NCBI GenBank assembly: GCA_029974855.1
Contig: JARKQO010000304.1
Location: 1-5,437 of the forward strand
Reading direction: 5' to 3'
Length of the DNA stretch: 5,437 nt
Origin: Eubacteriales bacterium
GTDB lineage: Bacteria > Bacillota_A > Clostridia > Christensenellales > Aristaeellaceae
Shown: one piece after another, positions 1-4,468 of the stretch
Layout: the number at the start of each line of letters is the position of its first letter
Position numbering within the stretch: position 1 is the stretch's first letter
Made by a program: the position numbers and the translations under genes
The notes under the pieces: model-generated
The model's database searches: none
Told to the model about the DNA's origin: nothing
The model's input: the letters and a program-made list of their open reading frames with translations, nothing else

Positions 1-189
1 CGCAGCGGTCGCCGACGGGGCGGCCTGAACTGCCGGGGCGGCCGGGATTGCCGGAGCGGCCTGGGCCACCGGAGCTGCCGGGGCTGCGGGCTGAGCCGGG
101 GGCTGCGCCGGCTGGGCGGCTGCCGCAATAGGCGCGGGGGCGGCGGGGGCCGCGGTCGCGACCGGGGCGGCCTGAACCGCCGGGGCGGC
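1..189 (-). repeat. In-frame intragenic repeat in the infB Ala/Pro linker
   Basis: Two 42-nt copies lie at 1-42 and 148-189, 147 nt (49 codons) apart. They match at 36 of 42 positions. Within them, 27-nt cores at 17-43 and 164-190 differ at one base. In the infB frame they encode AAPAVQAAPSATAA (residues 173-186) and AAPAVQAAPVATAA (residues 124-137). The stretch between them is also Ala/Pro/Gln-rich, so this is a low-complexity linker that probably varies in length by slippage or recombination. It is not a mobile element. Confidence 0.7.
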
Positions 190-558
190 CTGGGCCACAA
201 CCTTGGCCGGCTCCTCGGGGGCGGGAGCCTCCTGGGCAGGGGCCTTCCGGGCCTCGGGCTCCGGTTCCTTGGGGGCCTGGGCCTGGGGCTCCGGCTTTTT
301 CACTTCCACGGGAGCCTTCTCTTCCTCCGCGTCAGGCATGGTGAAGGCCTTGGTGTGTTGCTGCACCAAGCGGGCCTCCTCGGCCTGCCTCTCCTCAGCC
401 CTGCGCTGCTCTTCCTCGCGGGCGAACTGATTTTCCATTTTCCGCACCATCTGCATCAGCTCGTCCGCGCCCTTGCGCAAGCTCTGCGTGCTGCCCAGCA
501 CTTCCTCGGCTCCGCTGAGAAGCTCCTTTGTGGCATCCTTGAGTTTCACTTTGGTCAT
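1..558 (-). CDS. infB: Translation initiation factor IF-2, N-terminal 186 codons (runs off left edge)
   Basis: The identification rests mainly on position: it is the next gene after rimP-nusA-ylxR-ylxQ, where Firmicutes carry infB. IF-2 is the GTPase that brings fMet-tRNA to the 30S subunit, but its G domains would lie beyond the left edge. The visible part starts MTKVKLKDATKELL. It has a charged, probably helical stretch rich in E, R, Q and A at about residues 35-68, then a long Ala/Pro/Glu linker from about residue 78 to the edge. Such a linker is usual between the IF-2 N-domain and the GTPase core. ATG 558 is chosen because AAGGGG precedes it by 5 nt. An in-frame ATG at 600 (MKVQPKKCGG...) has poorer ribosome-binding sequence and is the alternative start. 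I do not see the usual IF2_N winged-helix-like start. A different Ala/Pro-rich protein inserted before infB therefore cannot be excluded. Confidence 0.75.
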   Translation of the reverse strand, partial: MTKVKLKDATKELLSGAEEVLGSTQSLRKGADELMQMVRKMENQFAREEEQRRAEERQAEEARLVQQHTKAFTMPDAEEEKAPVEVKKPEPQAQAPKEPEPEARKAPAQEAPAPEEPAKVVAQAAPAVQAAPVATAAPAAPAPIAAAAQPAQPPAQPAAPAAPVAQAAPAIPAAPAVQAAPSATAA

Positions 559-630
559 CGTACCCCTTGCACCCCCGCATTTTTTAGGCTGTACCTTCAT
601 TGGCCCCCGGCCTGCCGTTGAGTATCCGAT

Positions 631-981
631 TCATTCCTTGAGAATGGGACTTCCTTCGTTCATGGGTTCTTCGGCCCTCAGCAGCTCCAGCAGCTTCTGG
701 GCCATGCCTCCGCCCCCGATGACCACCGCCATGCGGCCATCCTTGCCCACGGCCTGGGCAATCCGGCCCGGGGGCATGCCGTACAGGGGAACCCCGTGGG
801 TCTGGCAGGCGTTGTACAGGCGCTTGCGGGTGTTCCCGGAAGCCCCCTCGTCCAGCAGCACCAGCGCCGCCTCGCCCTTGCGCACCGCGTTCACGCAGGC
901 CTCCTGGCCGAAGCTCAGCCGGCCCGCCCGGGTGCACAGCCCCAGAAACCCGGCCACCTTGTTCGCTGCCTCTCCGGTCAC
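631..981 (-). CDS. ylxQ: YlxQ, L7Ae/L30e/S12e-family RNA-binding protein
   Basis: This 116-residue protein belongs to the L7Ae family, whose members bind kink-turn RNA. In Firmicutes the gene (ylxQ, also called rplGB) sits between ylxR and infB, and its cellular role is poorly defined. The fold is suggested by [13 protein letters not shown] near residues 13-25, the helix with K35-G36, VLLDEGAS at about 41-48, and the later hydrophobic strand MAVVIGGGG (84-92). The start is GTG at 981, overlapping the ylxR stop in a GTGA. A GGGAGGA ribosome-binding site lies inside the end of ylxR. An upstream ATG at 1239 in the same frame would run through ylxR in a shadow frame and is rejected. The length is slightly above the usual 100 or so residues, with a short extension ending in ILKE. 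Translation is probably coupled to ylxR. Confidence 0.88.
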   Translation of the reverse strand: MTGEAANKVAGFLGLCTRAGRLSFGQEACVNAVRKGEAALVLLDEGASGNTRKRLYNACQTHGVPLYGMPPGRIAQAVGKDGRMAVVIGGGGMAQKLLELLRAEEPMNEGSPILKE

Positions 982-1271
982 TGGGCTTCCTCCCTGGCTG
1001 CCAGCAGCCCTTGCATGGTGGCGGTAAGCTGCTGGTTGGCCGCCTCGTCCAGCTTGGTTTCCAGGGCCCTGTCCAGCTGCCGTTGCTTCAGGGCCCGGCG
1101 CAGGCATTCGGGGCTGTAACAAACGTATGCGCCCCGGCCCGCCTTTTTGCCCGTGGGGTCCAGGGTCACCTGGCCCTCGGGAGAGCGCACCACGCGGATC
1201 AGCTCCTTCTTGGGCTTCATCTCGCGGCATCCCACGCACATGCGCAGGGGGATCTTGCGTGGCTTCACCAT
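978..1271 (-). CDS. ylxR: YlxR, DUF448 RNA-binding protein
   Basis: This 97-residue protein has the YlxR (DUF448) pattern. It shows [19 protein letters not shown] at residues 10-28, then D38, the family core GRGAYVC at about 45-51, and C56 in PECLRRALK. The family is a small basic protein, probably nucleic-acid binding, encoded between nusA and infB. Work on homologues suggests an RNA-binding or regulatory role, but no enzymatic activity is established. ATG 1271 is preceded by AAGGAAGGAAGG, a repeated purine tract that starts at the nusA stop codon, so the ribosome-binding site fills the 18-bp gap. The stop overlaps the ylxQ GTG. The four cysteines (C12, C15, C51, C56) are the kind that may cluster in the fold. 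Metal binding is not shown by the sequence. Confidence 0.93.
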   Translation of the reverse strand: MVKPRKIPLRMCVGCREMKPKKELIRVVRSPEGQVTLDPTGKKAGRGAYVCYSPECLRRALKQRQLDRALETKLDEAANQQLTATMQGLLAAREEAQ

Positions 1272-1289
1272 CCCGCTTGCCTTCCTTCC

Positions 1290-2537
1290 TTACAGGGTAT
1301 CGTCCTCGTCATAGGGAAGCTCCAGGGGCTCCTCCATCAAATCCGGGATGGCCACGCTGTCGTATCCTCCCTGGGGCAGGCTTTCCTCGTAGTATTCCGG
1401 GTAGGGTTCCGGCTCCTGGGCCAGGGCCCCCTCCATGTCGAACATCTGGGCCGCCTGGGACTGGCTCTTGATGTCGATGCGCCAGCCGGTGAGCTTCGCG
1501 GCCAGCCGGGCGTTCTGCCCCTCCTTGCCGATGGCAAGGCTCAGCTGGTTATCGGGCACCACCACCCGGCAGGCCTTCTCGTTCTCAGCCACAAAGACGC
1601 TGAGCACATGGGCGGGGTTCAGGGCGTTGGCGATAAACTCGGCGGGGTCGGAGGACCACTTGATGATGTCGATCTTCTCGTTCTTCAGCTCCGCCACCAC
1701 CTTTTCCACCCGGTTGCCCCTGGGCCCCACGCAGGCGCCCACGGGATCGATCACCGGATCGGTGGAGTACACGGCCATCTTGGTGCGGCTGCCCGCCTCC
1801 CGGGCCAAGGACTTGATCTGCACGATCCCGGCGGCGATTTCCGGCACCTCCATCTCAAACAGGCGCTTCACCAGCCCCACGTGGACCCGGCTCACCCGCA
1901 CCTGGGGCCCCCGCAGCATCTCGCGGCCGCTGCGGTTTACCTCCAGCACGTAGACCTTGATGTGATCGTCGATGTGGTATTCCTCGCCGGGCATCCACTC
2001 GCTCTGCTCCATGACGCCCTCGGTACGGCCCAGCTCCACGTACACGGCCTTGGGCTCCGCCCGCTGCACGATGGCGGTGAGGATCTCGTTCTCCTTTTCG
2101 GAGTACTCGTCGTAGATTTTGCCCTGCTCCGCCTCCCGGATACGCTGGATGATGACCTGCTTGGCGGTTTGGGCCGCGGTGCGCAAAAAGCCGCTGGGGG
2201 TCACGTCGATCTCCGCGATGTCGCCCATGCGGTAGTCCGGGCGGATGGCCTGGGCCTCCTCCAGGGTGATCTGGTTGGAGGGGTCCTCCACCTGCTCGGT
2301 GATGGTCTTGCGGGCCAGCACATGGGCCACCCCGGTGGACCGGTTCAGGGTCACGGACAAATTGGTGGGCGCGGCGGCGTCCCGGGAAACGTTCTTTTTA
2401 TAGGCGGCCTTCAGTGCCTCCTCGATGGCGCTGAAAAGCATATCCTCGCTGATGTCCTTTTCGTGGGCCAGGGCGCGCACGGCCTCGATGATCTCCATTT
2501 GCTGGTTGCCCTGCTGGTTCTTTCTTGTCGCCTTCAT
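1290..2537 (-). CDS. nusA: Transcription elongation/termination factor NusA
   Basis: NusA binds RNA polymerase and nascent RNA and controls pausing, intrinsic termination and antitermination. Domains in order over 415 residues: RNAP-binding N-terminal domain, about 14-145 ([24 protein letters not shown], then the [17 protein letters not shown] helix); S1 domain, about 150-217; KH1 around the GPRG loop at 271-274; KH2 around GKEG at 337-340, ending GWRIDI. The linker before KH1 has the diagnostic [13 protein letters not shown] and AREAGSRTK. Residues after about 360 form a Pro/Tyr/Glu-rich acidic tail ending EDDTL. There are no C-terminal AR repeats, which is normal for Firmicutes. The basic leader [13 protein letters not shown] precedes Met14, a possible alternative start at 2498. 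ATG 2537 is preferred because it forms an ATGA overlap with a short upstream ORF, although it has no clear ribosome-binding site of its own. Confidence 0.97.
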   Translation of the reverse strand: MKATRKNQQGNQQMEIIEAVRALAHEKDISEDMLFSAIEEALKAAYKKNVSRDAAAPTNLSVTLNRSTGVAHVLARKTITEQVEDPSNQITLEEAQAIRPDYRMGDIAEIDVTPSGFLRTAAQTAKQVIIQRIREAEQGKIYDEYSEKENEILTAIVQRAEPKAVYVELGRTEGVMEQSEWMPGEEYHIDDHIKVYVLEVNRSGREMLRGPQVRVSRVHVGLVKRLFEMEVPEIAAGIVQIKSLAREAGSRTKMAVYSTDPVIDPVGACVGPRGNRVEKVVAELKNEKIDIIKWSSDPAEFIANALNPAHVLSVFVAENEKACRVVVPDNQLSLAIGKEGQNARLAAKLTGWRIDIKSQSQAAQMFDMEGALAQEPEPYPEYYEESLPQGGYDSVAIPDLMEEPLELPYDEDDTL

Positions 2538-2578
2538 GGTTGACGCCCGCTTTCTTGTATATTCTTACGCTGGCGCAT
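2534..2578 (-). CDS. Possible 14-codon coupling ORF between rimP and nusA
   Basis: The reading frame [14 protein letters not shown] begins two bases after the rimP stop and ends in a TGA that shares bases with the nusA start (ATGA). A strong GGAGGA lies 9 nt before its ATG, inside the last codons of rimP, whereas nusA itself has only weak purine sequence upstream. The likely role is to deliver terminating ribosomes to the nusA start, that is, translational coupling. The peptide itself need not do anything. It could equally be chance, with GGAGGA merely encoding the Glu-Glu end of RimP. No homologue is known to me. Confidence 0.3.
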   Translation of the reverse strand: MRQRKNIQESGRQP

Positions 2579-2580
2579 GG

Positions 2581-3084
2581 TCAGCGTTCCTCCTCCGCCT
2601 CCAGCGCCTCCAGGGAGATCACCGGCCTTAGCACCGCCACGGCCTTGCGGGGAAGCTCCCGTTTCTGCCCGTCGTCCAGCAGCAGGGTAACGGCCTCCTG
2701 GGTCATGGCTTCCAAAACGCCCTGGTAGGCCTTGCTGCCCTCCAGGGGGGCGAACAGCTTCGCCTCCACCCGCTTGCCCCGGTTCTTCTCAAAATCCCGC
2801 TGGGTCTTGATGGGCCGGTCCGCCCCGGGGCTGGAAACCTCCAAAAAATCATAGTCCACATGGTCCAGCAGGGGCTGAAGCCTTCTGTGGTACCCCTCGC
2901 AATCGTCCAAAGTGAGGCCGTTTTCCTTGTCCAGGTACACGCACAGGCATTGGCCCCGGCTCTCCTTTTGGAAGGTCACCTCCACCAGCTCCAGGCCCAT
3001 TTCCCGGGCCAGGGGCTCCGCGATGCGCTCCACCGCCTGCTGGGAAGGCCGGGCCCCCTGGGCCGCGCCACTCTTTTTCGCCAT
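2581..3084 (-). CDS. rimP: Ribosome maturation factor RimP
   Basis: RimP binds free 30S subunits and assists late 30S assembly around S12 in the cytoplasm. The 167-residue protein has the two-domain layout: an N-terminal alpha/beta domain (about 14-90, with GLELVEVTFQKE and the LCVYLDKENG strand-turn) and a C-terminal Sm-like barrel (about 93-155). The family signature YDFLEVSSPGADRP is intact at 78-91 and is followed by DFEKNRGKRVEAKL. A basic leader (MAKKSGAAQGARPS) precedes the first helix, and the length is close to the family norm. ATG 3084 has GGGAGG upstream with its last G 11 nt from the start. It is the first gene of the minus-strand operon and lies behind a structured leader and a strong promoter. 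The older Firmicutes name is ylxS. Confidence 0.95.
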   Translation of the reverse strand: MAKKSGAAQGARPSQQAVERIAEPLAREMGLELVEVTFQKESRGQCLCVYLDKENGLTLDDCEGYHRRLQPLLDHVDYDFLEVSSPGADRPIKTQRDFEKNRGKRVEAKLFAPLEGSKAYQGVLEAMTQEAVTLLLDDGQKRELPRKAVAVLRPVISLEALEAEEER

Positions 3085-3141
3085 GTCCGCCGCTTCCTCC
3101 CTTGCCTTTTGAGGGTCACCCCCGGATGTTCTATCGCAGCC

Positions 3142-3166
3142 AAAAAGAGCGGCACACCATTGCCTC
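3142..3166 (-). terminator. Candidate weak intrinsic terminator/attenuator in the rimP leader
   Basis: Read on the minus strand, GGCA (3164-3161) pairs with TGCC (3154-3151) around a six-base loop. G3166-A3165 can add two pairs with T3148-C3147 across a two-base bulge. Five U residues (3146-3142) follow directly. The short interrupted stem makes it weak, the type that typically depends on NusA in Bacillus subtilis. It lies about 57 nt before the rimP start. The 5' arm is shared with the long-range helix described for 3158-3277, so the two structures exclude each other. A chance hairpin before a U run is possible. Confidence 0.45.
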
Positions 3167-3277
3167 GCATTTTCCTCCCGGAAAGCTCTGCTTTCGGCAA
3201 AAGCTGCGTCCCGGGCCGAAGCCCCGGGCGCTCACCCGATTTTGTTCGGGCGTCAGGGTTGGGAAAAGGAGGCAATG
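3158..3277 (-). promoter_or_regulatory. Riboswitch-like multibranch leader RNA upstream of rimP-nusA
   Basis: In the minus-strand transcript, CATTGCCTC (3277-3269) is a perfect 9-nt complement of GAGGCAATG (3166-3158). Just inside it, TTTTCC (3267-3262) complements GGAAAA (3175-3170), separated from the outer helix by a 1x3 internal loop. Inside this closing helix are three consecutive hairpins. The first, 3252-3233, has CCCGA/TCGGG extended by two pairs, with loop ACAAAA. The second, 3231-3206, is about 10 bp with a TTCG loop closed C-G and two single-base bulges. The third, 3197-3178, is CCG plus AAAGC against GCTTT-C-CGG with loop AGA. The 3' strand of the closing helix contains the 5' arm of the U5 terminator. 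I recognise no named riboswitch or T-box consensus. The pairing is read by eye, with no covariation evidence. Confidence 0.5.
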
Positions 3278-3358
3278 TCCACTCTTTCGATAAACCCTTC
3301 TTTCTCAAATATCGGTTCAATGGGTGAATTCATCAGGTGATTCCCACAGACAGGAGCA

Positions 3359-3387
3359 AGTATATCACATCAATTCAGGAAAAACAA
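3359..3387 (-). promoter_or_regulatory. Promoter of the rimP-nusA-infB operon
   Basis: Read on the minus strand, TTGTTT (3387-3382) and TATACT (3364-3359) are separated by exactly 17 bp, and TGA directly before the -10 gives an extended -10 (TGnTATACT). The -10 matches the sigma-A consensus at five of six positions and the -35 at four of six. Transcription would start near 3352, giving a leader of about 270 nt before rimP. The region is AT-rich compared with its surroundings. It is the best sigma-A-like site I found by eye between the divergent genes. Confidence 0.72.
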
Positions 3388-3445
3388 GCGTTTTGGGGCG
3401 ATTGGAAAAAGAAATGTGGTTTTTGGGGGTTTTGGGAGATGGGAC

Positions 3446-3473
3446 GGGAGCGGGCGGCTTACCGCCGCATCCC
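3446..3473. repeat. Inverted repeat between the divergent promoters
   Basis: GGCGG (3453-3457) and CCGCC (3462-3466) form a 5-bp stem with loop CTTA. Outer arms GGGA (3446-3449) and TCCC (3470-3473) also pair, across a 3x3 internal mismatch. No T run follows on either strand, so it does not look like an intrinsic terminator. It lies upstream of both divergent promoters and could be an operator or simply a chance GC-rich palindrome. Confidence 0.3.
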
Positions 3474-3491
3474 AAAGAAGAAAACCCACCC

Positions 3492-3520
3492 TTGTTCCGC
3501 CCCCCGCGCTATGCTATGCT
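3492..3520 (+). promoter_or_regulatory. Probable promoter of the radical SAM gene
   Basis: TTGTTC (3492-3497) and TATGCT (3515-3520) are 17 bp apart. The -10 matches four of six consensus positions and the -35 three of six. TATGCT occurs twice in tandem (3510-3515 and 3515-3520, sharing one base), and only the second copy has the correct spacing. Transcription would start near 3527, about 40 nt before the ATG. The site is moderate in quality but is well placed in a divergent intergenic region. Confidence 0.5.
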
Positions 3521-3565
3521 ACATCTTACAGCATACACCCTGCCCGGAAAGGAGCCTGAACGCCC

Positions 3566-4468
3566 ATGCCCGAATGCTCTCTTTGCCCCCGAAGCTGTCA
3601 TGCCCCCCGGGAGGATCACGCGGGCAGCGGCTATTGCCGTATGGGCTGGCTGCCGGTGGTGGCCCGGGCCGCCGCCCATTTCTGGGAGGAGCCCTGTATC
3701 AGCGGAACCAAAGGCAGCGGCACGGTGTTTTTCAGCGGCTGTCCCTTGGGCTGCGTCTTTTGCCAGAACGCGCCCATCTCCCATGAGCGCCGAGGAGTGG
3801 TGATGACCGCCCCGGAGCTGGCGGAGCTTTTCCGCCGGGTGGAGGGCCTGGGGGTCCACAACCTGAATTTGGTAAACCCCACCCATTTCGCCCCGGTGAT
3901 CCTAGAAGCCCTGGCAATCGCCAAGCCCGGCATCCCCGTGGTGTGGAACAGCAGCGGCTATGAAACCGTGGAGATGGTGCGTTCGGCCAGGGGGCTGGTG
4001 GATGTGTTCCTGCCGGACTTCAAGTATGCCACGGCCGAAACCGGCGCGGCGCTTGCCAACGCCCCGGACTATTTTGAGGTGGCTTTGGCGGCCATCCAGG
4101 CCATGTGCGCCCAAACCGGGGAGCCGGTGTGGGACGGAGACGGGCTGCTGCGAAAGGGCACTTTGGTGCGGCATCTGGTGCTGCCTCTCAGAGTGCAGGA
4201 AAGCCTGGCGATTTTGGACGCCATTGCCGGGCATCTGCCCCCGGGTACCCCGGTGAGCCTGATGCGCCAGTATAACCCCATGAACGGGCCCACGGCCCCG
4301 GGCCTGGACCGGCGGCTGACCCCCCGGGAATACGCCCGGGCCAAGGAGCACATGGAAGCCCTGGGCCTGCCGGGCTACCTCCAGGGGAAGGAGGCCGCCC
4401 ACAGCGCCTTTACCCCGGCCTTTCTGGACGAGGAGAGCACCCGGCTATTTCCCCACGCAGAACCGTGA
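3566..4468 (+). CDS. PflX-type radical SAM protein (pyruvate formate-lyase activating enzyme-like, COG1313 type)
   Basis: The 300-residue protein carries the radical SAM motif CPLGCVFC at 59-66 (C59, C63, C66, the CxxxCxxC ligands of the [4Fe-4S] cluster that cleaves S-adenosylmethionine). Before it are C4, C7, C11 (CSLCPRSC) and C24, then EEPCISGTKGSGTVFFSG, the characteristic opening of the PflX group. Further family blocks are HNLNLVNPTHF, VWNSSGYE, DVFLPDFKY, LVRHLVLPLR and SLMRQYNPMN. The family resembles glycyl-radical enzyme activases, but the substrate of this branch is not established. No glycyl-radical enzyme gene is in the window. AAAGGAG at 3548-3554 precedes ATG 3566 by 11 nt. 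The gene appears monocistronic, is divergent from rimP, and overlaps the end of mnmE by 24 bp. The fold call is strong; the specific function is open. Confidence 0.92.
   Translation: MPECSLCPRSCHAPREDHAGSGYCRMGWLPVVARAAAHFWEEPCISGTKGSGTVFFSGCPLGCVFCQNAPISHERRGVVMTAPELAELFRRVEGLGVHNLNLVNPTHFAPVILEALAIAKPGIPVVWNSSGYETVEMVRSARGLVDVFLPDFKYATAETGAALANAPDYFEVALAAIQAMCAQTGEPVWDGDGLLRKGTLVRHLVLPLRVQESLAILDAIAGHLPPGTPVSLMRQYNPMNGPTAPGLDRRLTPREYARAKEHMEALGLPGYLQGKEAAHSAFTPAFLDEESTRLFPHAEP

Noticed and set aside
578..587. Plus-strand T6 run between ylxQ and infB as a terminator
   Set aside because: No GC-rich hairpin precedes it on the plus strand, and on the operon strand it is an A run.
473..1027. 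184-codon plus-strand frame across infB and ylxQ
   Set aside because: It is antisense to the operon, Ser/Pro-rich, and has no ribosome-binding site or recognisable domain.
631..1239. Longer version of YlxQ starting at ATG 1239
   Set aside because: The extra N-terminal part runs through ylxR in another frame and has no family features. GTG 981 gives the expected size, a good ribosome-binding site and a GTGA overlap.
1011..2543. A 510-codon plus-strand open frame across ylxR and nusA
   Set aside because: It is antisense to clearly recognised ylxR and nusA. Its product is His/Gly/Leu-rich low-complexity sequence typical of a GC-rich shadow frame.
3168..3179. GGGAGGAAAATG inside the leader as a real start site
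   Set aside because: The GGAGG is only 3 nt from the ATG, which is too close. The frame overlaps rimP with no recognisable product, and the same bases pair within the proposed leader structure.
3142..3277. T-box leader, suggested by UGGUGUGCCGC near the terminator
   Set aside because: The conserved T-box core (UGGnACCGCG) and Stem I elements are absent, and the downstream operon is not an aminoacyl-tRNA synthetase or amino-acid gene set.
2976..3320. Minus-strand frame through the rimP leader (TTG start, MNRYLRKKGL...) as a leader peptide
   Set aside because: It has no ribosome-binding site, uses a TTG start, and continues out of frame deep into rimP with Arg-rich shadow-like composition.
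3324..3803. Plus-strand frames upstream of and overlapping the radical SAM gene
   Set aside because: They lack a ribosome-binding site, span the promoter region, and overlap the well-supported radical SAM frame without any family motif.
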